A stretch of DNA of 64,000 nucleotides from Streptomyces physcomitrii. GTDB taxonomy: Bacteria > Actinomycetota > Actinomycetes > Streptomycetales > Streptomycetaceae. How positions within the stretch are numbered: position 1 is the first letter of the stretch; every line of letters starts with the position of its first letter. Below, piece by piece: positions 49,850 through 58,643 of the stretch. The notes under the pieces are model-generated. The model was given only the letters and a program-made list of their open reading frames with translations, was not told where the DNA came from and searched no databases. The DNA lies in contig NZ_JAAWWP010000005.1 of the NCBI RefSeq assembly GCF_012273655.1, forward strand, positions 310,001-374,000, written 5' to 3'. Both the position numbers and the translations under genes were made by a program.

Positions 49850-52099
49850 TCACCAGGGTCCGGCGCAGGCGCGGAGGGTGAGTCCGGCGCCGACGACCAG
49901 GACGAGGCAGGACGTCAGCACCGGACCGAGGCGTGCCAGGCGCCGCAGCGGAGCGAGCCGGGCGGCGGCGAGGCGGGTCCGGGCGTCGAGGCGGTCGCGC
50001 AGGCGGACCAGGAGCAGACCGGCGAGAGTGAGGGTCCCGGCCATGCCCAGCCCGTAGGCGAGGACGAGCAGGATGCCGAACGCGGTGCGGCCGAGCGCGA
50101 CCGCGCCCAGCAGGACGACCAGCGCGGAGGGGCTGGGCACCAGACCCCCGGCGACACCCAGTCCGATGAGGCCCCGGCGGCTCGATGCCCTCGGGGCCTT
50201 CGCCGTCGGGGTCCGGGGCGGGGCAGCGCGCTCTTCGAGCGGGGCAGCGCGTTCTTCGAGCGGAGCAGCGTGCCCTTCGAGCGGGGCAGCGCGTTCTGCG
50301 GTCAGTACGGCCGTGTCGCCGGGGGCGGGGTGCGGGGGCGCGGTGGCCGGGATCGTCAGCAGCCGGTCGGGTGTGGTGGGGGCGTGCTCGTGGGTGCCGT
50401 TTGCGGGCGTGCCGTCCTCGTGCGGATGGTCGCCGGCGAGGTGGTGATCGTGACCGAGGTGGTCGTGATCGTGATCGTGCGCATGGCCGAGGTGATCGTG
50501 GTCGTCTGGGCCGTGTGCGGGAGGCCCGTGGTGGTGAGGGTGGCCGTCGGAGCCGTGGTGGTGCCCGCCCGGACCATGGTGGTGACCACGCGGTCCGTGG
50601 TGGTGACCGCCCGGACCGTGATGGTGGCCGCCCGGGCCGTGATGGTGACCGCCCGGACCGTGATGGTGATGATGGTGGCCCGCCTCGCGGCCGCGCAGGG
50701 CCGAGTGCAGGAGCCAGAGTCCGATGGCGGTGACCAGGAGTCCGCTCGCGAGGCCCAGCCAGGTGAGGACGGCTTCCCCGGCGAGTCCGGTGGACAGGGG
50801 CAGCGCGAGCCCCAGCACGAGGACGCCCGCGGTGTGGGTGAGGGTGACGGTGACGCCCACCGTCACCGCGTCACGCGGCGTACCCCGTCGTCCGGCGAGA
50901 TAGGCGGCCATCAGGGTCTTGCCGTGTCCGGGCATCGCGGCGTGCGAGGCGCCCAGGACGACGGCCAGCAGCAGCGCCAACAGGCCGATCGGGACGGTCA
51001 GTTCATGGCGGCCGACGAGCGAGTCGAAGGCGCCGGTCACCTTTCCCAGGGCGGTGCCGACAGGCCCCGATCCGGGCAGTGCCGAACGGACCGCCGAGGC
51101 GGCGGTCCCGCTGCCGCCCGGCTCGGTCCGCAGGGTGGCGGACCGCTGGTCGAGGGGGCTGGCGAGCGGATCCTGGGGGTAGCGCCGCAGCTCGTCGGTG
51201 GCCGAGCTGCTCGGGACGTTCGACGTGGTGACGGTGACGCCCTCGCCCCGGGCGGTCACCTCGTGCCAGCCGATGCGCGCGGTGTCGTAGCCGGTCCGCA
51301 GGGTGACACCGGCCGGGGAACGGAGGTCCGCCGCGGCGGTGAGCGCGCAGCTCAGCCGACTGGTCTCCAGGCCCGCCTGGCCGGGGTGGTGACTCAGGGC
51401 GCTGCGGGGGCGCCGCCACTCGGAGAGCGGATTTCCCCGTACGACCACCCTCAACTGGTCGGCCAGCCGGGCGCATTGGGCGGCGGCGTAGCGGTGCGCC
51501 TCACCCGCGTCGACACTCCCGTCGTGGTCCCGGTCGATACGCGGGCGCTCCTGAGCCGCCGCGATCTCCGCCCGGTCGACCACGACGAGCGCGTCGACGC
51601 GGCCGGGGTGCAGGGTGATCCCGGTGTAGTGGTTGACGGTGAAGTTGCCCAGGGGGTGAGCCCCCGCGGCCGGCGCCCCGGCGAGCACAGCCGCGGAGGC
51701 GAGCAGGACGCCGACAAGGGCGGACAGGATACGACGCCGGGCGTTCACGGTCCGGTACGTACCGGTCGCTTGCCAGCACGTATCGGTCGTCGTCCGGTAC
51801 GGAACGGTCGCCGTCCGGTACGAACCAGTCCCCCTCCGGGGCGAGTCGGCCGGCGTCCGGGGCGGCCCGGGTGTCGACTGGTGCGGCCCAGGTGTCGACC
51901 GGTGCGGCCCGAGTGTGGGCCTGTGCGGCCCTGGTGTCGTCCGGTGCGCCCCGGGTGTGGGCCTGTGCGGCCCTGAGGAGGACCGGCGGGACCCGGTCGG
52001 CACCGGAATCGTCTGGCTCGGGGGCGCCGGAATCGTCTGGCTCGGAGGCGGCGGGGTCGTCGGGGTCATCGGCGTCTTCGGCTTCCGTCGTGGGTTCAT
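49850..52099 (-). CDS. NicO/RcnA-like nickel-cobalt transporter with large His-rich loop
   Basis: The protein is 749 residues if it begins at ATG 52099, which overlaps the upstream stop (ATGA). A conventional signal peptide begins at GTG 51748 (NARRRILSALVGVLL to AGAHPLGN), giving 632 residues. An exported domain of about 230 residues comes first, then membrane segments with HAAMPGHGKTLMAAYL, a typical NicO motif. A loop of about 90 residues follows with GPGGHHH repeats and HDHDHDH, and then more membrane segments. It exports or imports Ni/Co or other divalent metal ions. The first 117 residues are Pro/His/Thr repeats and may not be translated. Confidence 0.85.
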   Translation of the reverse strand: MNPRRKPKTPMTPTTPPPPSQTIPAPPSQTIPVPTGSRRSSSGPHRPTPGAHRTTPGPHRPTLGPHRSTPGPHQSTPGPPRTPADSPRRGTGSYRTATVPYRTTTDTCWQATGTYRTVNARRRILSALVGVLLASAAVLAGAPAAGAHPLGNFTVNHYTGITLHPGRVDALVVVDRAEIAAAQERPRIDRDHDGSVDAGEAHRYAAAQCARLADQLRVVVRGNPLSEWRRPRSALSHHPGQAGLETSRLSCALTAAADLRSPAGVTLRTGYDTARIGWHEVTARGEGVTVTTSNVPSSSATDELRRYPQDPLASPLDQRSATLRTEPGGSGTAASAVRSALPGSGPVGTALGKVTGAFDSLVGRHELTVPIGLLALLLAVVLGASHAAMPGHGKTLMAAYLAGRRGTPRDAVTVGVTVTLTHTAGVLVLGLALPLSTGLAGEAVLTWLGLASGLLVTAIGLWLLHSALRGREAGHHHHHHGPGGHHHGPGGHHHGPGGHHHGPRGHHHGPGGHHHGSDGHPHHHGPPAHGPDDHDHLGHAHDHDHDHLGHDHHLAGDHPHEDGTPANGTHEHAPTTPDRLLTIPATAPPHPAPGDTAVLTAERAAPLEGHAAPLEERAAPLEERAAPPRTPTAKAPRASSRRGLIGLGVAGGLVPSPSALVVLLGAVALGRTAFGILLVLAYGLGMAGTLTLAGLLLVRLRDRLDARTRLAAARLAPLRRLARLGPVLTSCLVLVVGAGLTLRACAGPW
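50554..50680. repeat. 21-bp tandem repeats encoding GPGGHHH units
   Basis: Near-identical 21-base units encode Gly-Pro-Gly-Gly-His-His-His repeats in the metal-binding loop of the NicO protein. Copy number may vary between strains. Confidence 0.8.
51859..51984. repeat. 21-bp tandem repeats before the NicO signal peptide
   Basis: Six imperfect 21-base units of the GGTGCGGCCCnGGTGTCGACC type. In the minus frame they encode a seven-residue Pro/His/Thr repeat (GPHRPTP-like). They lie in the possible N-terminal extension of the transporter. Confidence 0.8.
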
Positions 52100-53460
52100 C
52101 GGGAGCGGTGGTCCGCCGTGGCGTCGGCTGCCCGGAGCCGGGCGCGGGCCTCGGGGGCGTACCGGGGGTGGAAGTGCGGGTCCAGGGCGAGCGCCCGGGC
52201 GTGGTCGCGGCGGGCGGCGGCGGAGTCGCCCAGGGAGCGGTGGATCTCCGCGCGGTGGAAGTGGAAGAGGGCGCTGCGGGTGCCCAGGGCCAGGGCCTTG
52301 TCGGCGCGGGCGAGGGCCTCGGTGTCGCGTCCGGCGCGGTGCAGCGCCCAGGCGGCGGCGTCCTGGACCGCGAGGAACGGCCGCCCCCGCAAGGTCTGTT
52401 CGGCCATGGCCACGGCCCGCTCCGGCTTGCCGTGGTCCGCCTCGAAGAGGATCGCGTCCACATCGGCCGGGCCGCCGCCGCTGCGGCGGACCTGGTCCTG
52501 GGCCCGGAGCAGCGCGTACTGCTCCTCGGCGCCCGCCCGGTCGCCGGTGGCCTCCCGCAGTTCGCCGAGACCGAGCAGGTACTGCGGCAGGGGCGCGACG
52601 GCGATCGCCTTCTCGTAGTCGAAGACGGCCTTCGCCCGCTCGCCGAGGGCGGCGCGGCTCCGCGCCCTGGCCTCCAGGAGTCCGCCGTCGCGCGGCGACT
52701 CCCGCAGACCCGCACCGGCCTGGCGCAGCGCCTCGCGCGGATGGCCCGACTCCAGGGCGAGCAGGGCGAGATGGGTCCGGGCGAAGGCCCGCTCGGGCGC
52801 ACCCGGTGCCGCTCGCAGGGACCTGTCCATCAGCTCGCGCGCCCTCGGGACGTCGCCGCGCAGCTCCCAGGTGTAGGAGGCGCGGGCGAGCGCGCCGGCG
52901 TCGGGCCGCAGATCGGTCATGCGCTGGATCGCGCGATAGGACTCCTCGTAGCGCCCCAACTGCGTGTAGGCGTCGCCGAGTACGCCCTGCGCCTCGGCGC
53001 TCGACGGATTGGCGGCCGCCGCCTTCCGGCCCCAGTCGAGGGCCTCGGTGAACCGGTGCCGGGCGGCGGCGAGCGCCCCCATCCCGATCTGGGCCTGGTA
53101 GTTGTCCCGCGGCTGGACCGTCAGCGACCGGCGCAGCGCCCGCTCGGCGCGTTCGTAGGTCGCCGGATCCGCGGTGGTGCGCGCCTGCTGTACGTAGGCC
53201 ATGCCCAGGCCCGCCCAGCCGGCCGGGTCCTTCGGCACCTGCCGCACCCGCTCGGTCAGCGCGGCCACCGAGCCCCGCTCGGACCGCCCGGCGCCCGGAC
53301 CCGAAACGGCGGTGCGCTCCTGCCCCGGCCCCTGCCGGGAGCCCAGCACCACGGCGCCGGCCAGGAACAGGACGGCGCCGAGGACGAGCACGGTGACGGT
53401 GGCGCGCAGGCCGCGTCCGGCCCGGCGCACGGGTGCGAGCACGTGGAACAGCCTCGGCAA
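52096..53460 (-). CDS. TPR-repeat membrane-anchored protein
   Basis: A 454-residue protein with one N-terminal membrane helix (VTVLVLGAVLFLAGAVVLG) followed by about ten tetratricopeptide-type repeats, such as WAGLGMAYVQQAR and AQGVLGDAYTQLGRYEES. TTG 53460 has GGGGAGG five bases upstream, so I prefer it to the ATG at 53574. TPR arrays bind protein partners. It lies between a DUF4331 gene and the metal transporter and is coupled to the latter, suggesting assembly of that system. Confidence 0.85.
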   Translation of the reverse strand: MPRLFHVLAPVRRAGRGLRATVTVLVLGAVLFLAGAVVLGSRQGPGQERTAVSGPGAGRSERGSVAALTERVRQVPKDPAGWAGLGMAYVQQARTTADPATYERAERALRRSLTVQPRDNYQAQIGMGALAAARHRFTEALDWGRKAAAANPSSAEAQGVLGDAYTQLGRYEESYRAIQRMTDLRPDAGALARASYTWELRGDVPRARELMDRSLRAAPGAPERAFARTHLALLALESGHPREALRQAGAGLRESPRDGGLLEARARSRAALGERAKAVFDYEKAIAVAPLPQYLLGLGELREATGDRAGAEEQYALLRAQDQVRRSGGGPADVDAILFEADHGKPERAVAMAEQTLRGRPFLAVQDAAAWALHRAGRDTEALARADKALALGTRSALFHFHRAEIHRSLGDSAAARRDHARALALDPHFHPRYAPEARARLRAADATADHRSR

Positions 53461-53487
53461 GGGATCCTCCCCGGTTCCTGCGGTGGC

Positions 53488-53531
53488 CCCCGGCCGGGCG
53501 GAGGCTGAAGGAGCCCTCCGCCCGGCCGGGG
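53488..53531. terminator. Strong hairpin inside the DUF4331-TPR operon
   Basis: CCCCGGCCGGGCGGAGG pairs perfectly with its complement over 17 bp, just after the DUF4331 stop and just before the TPR binding site. It may reduce read-through or stabilise the DUF4331 mRNA end. Confidence 0.6.
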
Positions 53532-53549
53532 ATGACGGGTGACGGTGCG

Positions 53550-55124
53550 TCAGCCCAGGTGGCGGCGGCGCCACAGGCGGAAGCCGCCGGTGCCGAGCAG
53601 CAGCGCGCCCGCGCCGCCGAAGGCCGCGGCGTGCTTGTAGTCGCCCGGCATGCCGAGGTCGCCGCCCTGTCCGCTGTTGACGTTCTTCGTGTGCGGCAGC
53701 GCCAGATACGGGAACCTGCCGCCGAAGGGCACCTCGTTGGTGTCGACCTGGTCGCCGTCGGCGAGTTCGGGGACCAGCTGCCCGGTCTGGGCGGCGCCCT
53801 CGACGGCCTGCAGGGAGATGTCGATGGCGTCGTCGGCGAGGCGGCGGCCGTTCGGGAAGCCCGCCAGGTCGCCCGCGAGGACCCCGAGCCGCTGCGGCTC
53901 GGCGGTCGGCGGCACCGCCATGTTCAGCCGCAGCTCCTCGGCCGGCACGATCTGCTTCGCCGAGGCGTCCTTGTTCAGGCTGTGGGCGTTGAGGTCCGCC
54001 TTGATCGGGCCGCAGGCCTTGCAGATGCCGGTGAGGTAGATCTCCGCGAGGTCGTTGCGGGGAGCCTTCGGCGCGGGGATCCCGTACACCTTCTGGATCA
54101 GCTTCGGCAGGATCGGGTCGTAGACCTTGTCCACCACGGGCTGCACGGTGCGGTCCTGGTCCGGGGAGATCGAGTTGAAGGCGTCCTTGTACTTCAGCGG
54201 GACGACGACCTCGTTGACCAGCGGATTGCCCAGCCTGGACACCTGGCGCCAGCCGGGGTGCGGCAGCGTCTTCGGGGTCTGCTTGCGGCTGTCGGTGACC
54301 GTGGCGCCCTTGCGCTCGGTGGTCGACCAGACGCCGACGACCGGGTTGCGGGCGGAGTCGCCCTTGAGGGCGAGGAGCTTCTTGGGCACCTGCAGGGCGA
54401 CCGAGTTGACGTTGTAGCCGGCGAGGGTGTCCTTGCCGCGTTCGCTCAGGTCACCGCCGTACAGCAGGTCGAAGACGCGCAGGTCGGCGAAGAAGGGGTC
54501 CTCCGCCTGGCCCGCGTAGGTCTGGCCGCCGCCGCGCACCGGCCGTACCGCCTGGTCGCGCAGCTTGCCGTAATCCGGCATCGAGGCCTTGCCGGTCCTG
54601 GAGGGGGCGACGGGGGCGTCGTGCAGCAGGGTCGTGGTGCCGCGGGCCGTGGTCACCGTCAGGTCGTAGAACTGGCGGAAGTTGAGGTCCGGGTCGTTCA
54701 GCGAGTCGACCGGGCCGGTGTTGTAGAGGAACTGCTGGGCGGCGTCGCGGATCTCGTTGCGAAAGCGCCAGGTGTAGGTGACGTCGGCCTTCCCGTCACC
54801 GGTGTTGTCGATCTTGATGTGGTACTTGGCGTCGTCGGCGAAGGCGTAGAAGTTCGGACCGCCGTTGGGCTCCTCCATGGGAATCCAGTTGGCGGCCAGC
54901 GTCACCGTGTCCGGCTTGTCGGGGCTGGTGAAGGCGTAGGTGTCGGTGTTGTCCGCCCGCGGGTCGCCCGCGATCATCGGGGCCTCCCGGTGACTGGAGG
55001 CGGAGCTGACGCCGGGGGCGAGGGCGAGGACGGCCACACCGGTCGCCAGGGCACCGGTGCCAAGGACGAGGAGTGACTGATCGAGGGCGCGCCGCTTGCG
55101 GGGCGCGGGATGACGGAGTGTCAA
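53550..55124 (-). CDS. DUF4331 exported protein
   Basis: A 524-residue protein with an N-terminal signal region (RKRRALDQSLLVLGTGALATG), the SSHREAPMIAGDPRADNTD start typical of DUF4331 and a C-terminal membrane helix with RLWRRRHLG. TTG 55124 has GAGAGG seven bases upstream; longer readings to 55418 lack a signal. The family is often found near metal-related genes but its function is undefined. It heads the operon with the TPR protein and the NicO transporter. The GIC-KACGP Cys pair mid-protein may bind metal or form a disulfide. Confidence 0.87.
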   Translation of the reverse strand: MTLRHPAPRKRRALDQSLLVLGTGALATGVAVLALAPGVSSASSHREAPMIAGDPRADNTDTYAFTSPDKPDTVTLAANWIPMEEPNGGPNFYAFADDAKYHIKIDNTGDGKADVTYTWRFRNEIRDAAQQFLYNTGPVDSLNDPDLNFRQFYDLTVTTARGTTTLLHDAPVAPSRTGKASMPDYGKLRDQAVRPVRGGGQTYAGQAEDPFFADLRVFDLLYGGDLSERGKDTLAGYNVNSVALQVPKKLLALKGDSARNPVVGVWSTTERKGATVTDSRKQTPKTLPHPGWRQVSRLGNPLVNEVVVPLKYKDAFNSISPDQDRTVQPVVDKVYDPILPKLIQKVYGIPAPKAPRNDLAEIYLTGICKACGPIKADLNAHSLNKDASAKQIVPAEELRLNMAVPPTAEPQRLGVLAGDLAGFPNGRRLADDAIDISLQAVEGAAQTGQLVPELADGDQVDTNEVPFGGRFPYLALPHTKNVNSGQGGDLGMPGDYKHAAAFGGAGALLLGTGGFRLWRRRHLG

Positions 55125-55900
55125 GGCTGATCCTCTCGATTGCGGGTCCGCCCGCTCGGCTCTGTCCGACGGCGGGGACCCGGTGGGGGACGGCGCCCCG
55201 TAAGGGCGCACGGGCGAGACCCTCCGGGTCGGCACCGCGGCGAGGAACACCGCGGTCCACGCACCACCGCCCGTCGAATTCGCGAGCCCAGAAGAGCATG
55301 AGAAAACCGGCGATATGCCACATATTTGCGGGCACTCCGCGACCCCCTGGGGCCAATTGCCCAGGAAGCGCAGGTGACGGCGGCAAGAGGAGGCGGTACG
55401 ACTGCCCGAATCGGCCACGACACGAACGGAGAACCGAGCGCCACACGGGTGAGGGCACCCCTATCGCATGAAGGTCCTTATTGCGAGGCCAGTGCAATAA
55501 GGAGGCTCCCCGAGACCTTGCGCAGCGCAAGACGTCTGGCGGCGAGAAGGCGGGACCGGCCGCAGGCCGCCTGGCCGGGCCGACTCGACCGCCTCATCGC
55601 CGCTCGGGATGGGGACGTGTCGGCGTCATGACGCTGATCCAGCCTGGAATCCCCTTACGCCGTAGGCGGGTTGGGGGTGGGGACGGGGATGGGGATGGGG
55701 ACAGGAATGGAGATGAGGGGCGAGGGTGGTGCCGGTCTCCCTGCCTGACGGCAAACGCACAGAGGGAACAAAAGCCGCGTAACACCCTCTGCCGTCACGG
55801 CGACCCGGGGGAATCGTCCTCGCCGTGTAACAGCGGGAGCCTCCGTGCCCGGTTCGCCGTCCTGCCCAGTGCACACCCTCGGACAGGAGGCGGGACGGAC
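55125..55900. promoter_or_regulatory. 776-base divergent control region
   Basis: No gene is supported. CCTTATTGC (55476-55484) and GCAATAAGG (55494-55502) form a 9-bp inverted repeat with a 9-base spacer in an AT-rich patch, a likely operator. A G-run tract at 55668-55727 could fold into a quadruplex. GGAGG at 55886 is the deacetylase binding site. Confidence 0.5.
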
Positions 55901-56662
55901 ATGGCGAAGCGCAGCAGGCGGGCCGGGCACGGGCGGATCCTCATCGGCGGGACCGTGGTGGCGGCGCTGACGGCGGCCGCCAGTCTGTGGACCGCGCAGG
56001 CCGACCCCGGCGGCGCCGAGAAGCGTCCCCCGGCCGCCGCCCCGAAGAGCCCGGCCGCCGTGTCGCCGGAGATCGCGCATGCCTCCGACAAGGGACCCAA
56101 GGGCGTCAACATCACCATCGACGACGGGCCCGACCCCCGGTGGACGCCCGAGGTCCTCCAGGTGCTCGCCGACAACGGCGTCAAGGCCGTCTTCTGCATG
56201 GTGGGCCCGCAGGCCGAGGCCCACCCCGACCTGGTCAAGGCCGTGGTGGCCGCCGGGCACCGGCTGTGCGACCACAGCGTGCTGCACGACACCTCGATGG
56301 ACGGCAAGCCCGAGGCCTACCAGTCGGAGCAGATACTCCAGGCCGAGAAGTCCCTCACCCGCGCCTCGGGCGGCGTCCGCCCCCTCTACTACCGCGCCCC
56401 GGGCGGCGCCTTCACCCCGTACAGCCGGGGGCTCGCGGCCTCCCGCGGTATGCGGCCGCTCGGCTGGAACGTCGACACCAAGGACTTCGAGAAGCCGGGC
56501 ACCGAGGCCATCGTCAGCACCGTCAAGAAAGAGGTGACCAACGGTCCCACCCTCCTCTTCCACGACGCGGGCGGCGACCGCTCCCAGACCGTCGCCGCCC
56601 TCCGCGAGGTCCTTCCGTGGCTCAAGCAGCAGGGGTACGCCTTCGGGTTCCCGGTGCGGTGA
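55901..56662 (+). CDS. NodB-type polysaccharide deacetylase, exported
   Basis: A 253-residue exported protein with a single N-terminal membrane helix (ILIGGTVVAALTAAASL). All five NodB motifs are present: TIDDGP with the metal-binding Asp, HSVLH, RAPGGAF, WNVDTKDF and LLFHDAGGD. It is a Zn-dependent deacetylase of N-acetyl sugars in peptidoglycan, chitin or exopolysaccharide. ATG 55901 has GGAGG. Confidence 0.93.
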   Translation: MAKRSRRAGHGRILIGGTVVAALTAAASLWTAQADPGGAEKRPPAAAPKSPAAVSPEIAHASDKGPKGVNITIDDGPDPRWTPEVLQVLADNGVKAVFCMVGPQAEAHPDLVKAVVAAGHRLCDHSVLHDTSMDGKPEAYQSEQILQAEKSLTRASGGVRPLYYRAPGGAFTPYSRGLAASRGMRPLGWNVDTKDFEKPGTEAIVSTVKKEVTNGPTLLFHDAGGDRSQTVAALREVLPWLKQQGYAFGFPVR

Positions 56663-56795
56663 GGCGGCGCGGCCGGGACCGGTAGGGCGCGGCTCCCGAC
56701 TCCCGGCTCCCGCATACCAACTGCCCAGTACCGTCCGCCCCGTACGGACCGCCGACCGAGGACCGCGGCCCCCCGACCGCCAACCGCCGACCCCG

Positions 56796-57482
56796 TCATA
56801 CGTGAGCGACCAGCACGTACCGTTCGTCGTCCACCTCACCGCCCCACAGGTCCGGGTGCTCGCCGAGGGAGTCGACTCGCAGGCCCGCGGTCAACGGCCG
56901 TACGGTCCGGGACAGTTCCTCGGCACCGATGCCGCCGTGCCAGGGCAGGGACGCGGCGCCGTCGGCATACGGCGCGGCGGCCCGGGCGGACTGCCGCCAG
57001 CGGCCCTCGACCAGCACCAGCCGGCCTCCCGGGCGCAGGCGGGCCACCCACGCGCGCAAGGCGGCCTCCGGGTCGGGCAGCGTCCACAGCAGATGGCGGC
57101 AGAGGACGGCGTCAAAGCGCTGGTCCCCGGTCGGGGGCGCCATGGCGTCGCCGACGAGGAGTCGGGCCGTCAGGCCGGCGGTGGTGAACTTCGCGCGCGC
57201 CTCCTCGATCATGCGCGGGGCGAGGTCGACCCCGGTCGCCCGGTGCCCGGCCTCGGCCAGCAGCAAGGACAGCGACCCCGTCCCGCAGCCGATGTCGAGG
57301 ACGTCGAGCGGGGCGGAGGGTATCCAGGAGCGCAGCAGCCGGGCCCAGGCGGCGCGCGTACGGCCGGCCCGCAGTCCGTGGTCGGGCTCCTCGTCGAAGG
57401 AGGGCGCGGCGGCATCCCAGTACGCGGCGATGGAAGCGGCGCGCTCGGCCGGGCCCGTGGGCTCCGCGGTGCGTTCGGTCAT
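56796..57482 (-). CDS. Class I SAM-dependent methyltransferase
   Basis: A 228-residue methyltransferase. Motif I is VLDIGCGTGSLSLLL, motif II is TGVDLAPRMIEEA, the acidic loop is VGDAMAPP and motif IV is DAVLCRHLLWTLP. It starts at ATG 57482. The acceptor is unknown. It is not near the ars genes and lacks the conserved Cys set of ArsM, so it is not an arsenite methyltransferase. It converges with the deacetylase gene across a repeat-rich 130-base spacer. Confidence 0.88.
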   Translation of the reverse strand: MTERTAEPTGPAERAASIAAYWDAAAPSFDEEPDHGLRAGRTRAAWARLLRSWIPSAPLDVLDIGCGTGSLSLLLAEAGHRATGVDLAPRMIEEARAKFTTAGLTARLLVGDAMAPPTGDQRFDAVLCRHLLWTLPDPEAALRAWVARLRPGGRLVLVEGRWRQSARAAAPYADGAASLPWHGGIGAEELSRTVRPLTAGLRVDSLGEHPDLWGGEVDDERYVLVAHV

Positions 57483-57538
57483 GCCCCGATGCTCTCAGCG
57501 GCCACTGACAGTCCCGGCGCCCGAGGGAGTCGCCGGGC

Positions 57539-58030
57539 TCAGCCGGATCCGTTCGGTGCCGGGTACCCGCCGTCCACGCGGATCGCGGTGATGCCGCTGA
57601 TGTGTCTGGCCCCGCAGCGGTCCTGGGGCAGGACCAGTTGGGGGCCCGCGGGGTCGAGGGGGCGGTCGTCGAGGGTGACCGCGAGCAGGACGGGGGCGCG
57701 GCCGAAGTCGGGGTCGATCTCCGCCCAGGAGAGCAGGGCGTGGTGGCCGTCGGCGCCGCGTACGGCGATCAGGAAGCGCAGCCGGTCCTTGCGGCGGGTG
57801 AGGTCGAAGACGGGACCGGCGGCCGAGAGGACGTCGTAGAGGAGCGGTCCGGTGAAGGTGTGGCGCCGGGTGCCGCTGGTGGCGCACTCGAAGTGCACCG
57901 CGGTGCGGTGCTGGGGCCAGGCGCGGAGTTCGGCCACCGTCAGTCGGGCCGGGCGGGCCAGGTCGCCGGTGAGGGCGAGCCGCGCCACCGGACCGGCCGT
58001 CCTCCCCGGGGCCGCGAGAAACTGGCTCAT
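57539..58030 (-). CDS. Small molybdopterin-binding oxidoreductase domain
   Basis: A 163-residue protein consisting of a single sulfite-oxidase-type molybdopterin domain. It has ECATSGTRRHTFTGPLLYDVL, where the Cys may bind Mo, and ends with the PQDRCGARHISGI segment typical of the fold. ATG 58030 has GGGGGAGG about nine bases upstream; the frame is open further up to 58177 but that segment looks non-coding. Its position next to the molybdate transporter genes supports a Mo cofactor. No signal peptide is seen in this reading. Confidence 0.75.
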   Translation of the reverse strand: MSQFLAAPGRTAGPVARLALTGDLARPARLTVAELRAWPQHRTAVHFECATSGTRRHTFTGPLLYDVLSAAGPVFDLTRRKDRLRFLIAVRGADGHHALLSWAEIDPDFGRAPVLLAVTLDDRPLDPAGPQLVLPQDRCGARHISGITAIRVDGGYPAPNGSG

Positions 58031-58157
58031 GGGCCACCACCTCCCCCAGAGCCTTACCCGCACCCGCCTCCCGTAGAAACGCATATACCAGCCTTGCAGC
58101 TCACAGGCAGTGCTCGTGCAATGAGACAGAAGACTTTCTCCTGGCATCTGCGGCAGT

Positions 58158-58640
58158 ATCATCTGCGGGACGCACACCTACCGGACCGGGGAGGCCGCCG
58201 CTGTGCTCGGCGCCAGTACGGACACCACGCGGCGCCCGACCGACGGCGGGGACATCACCGCCGGGCGGAACGCACCGGCCGCCGGGACACCCCTGGGCCG
58301 GACCGTGCCGGGCGGAGTCCCCGGCCACCGGAACGCATCGGACGGGGTCCCGGTCGGTCGCGAGCCGGCCGAGGGACCGGAGCCGGCGTCCGGGGTTGCG
58401 GCGGTTGCGGCGGTTGCGGCGGTTCCCGTGATCAAGTCGGCCGATGGGGCCGCCGAAAGGCCGGACGAACGGACGAACGGACGACCGGACGACCGCAGTC
58501 CAGCACCGGAAGACCGCAGCCGGGCAGCCGAAAGACCGCCGACAGTCGAAAGACAGCAGACCGCAGACCGCACACCGCAGACAGTCGAGAGACCGCAGAC
58601 ACTTCCCGCGAGGGTTCGCGGGAACAGAGGGAGTAGCCCC
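58158..58640 (+). pseudogene. Decayed MerR/excisionase-type regulator in front of modA
   Basis: From 58176 the modA frame reads TYRTGEAAAVLGASTDTTRR, close to the N-terminal helix-turn-helix of small MerR-like regulators that precede modA in Streptomyces and usually end in a TOBE molybdate domain. Here no start codon precedes the helix. The helix is followed by Gly/Pro/Ala-rich and Asp/Arg repeat-like sequence, and no TOBE domain is seen. The gene seems to have decayed, with repeats now filling the space. Confidence 0.55.
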
Positions 58641-58643
58641 GTG

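Noticed and set aside
56796..57482. ArsM arsenite methyltransferase
   Set aside because: The SAM motif is clear but the conserved ArsM cysteines are absent and it is far from the ars cluster.
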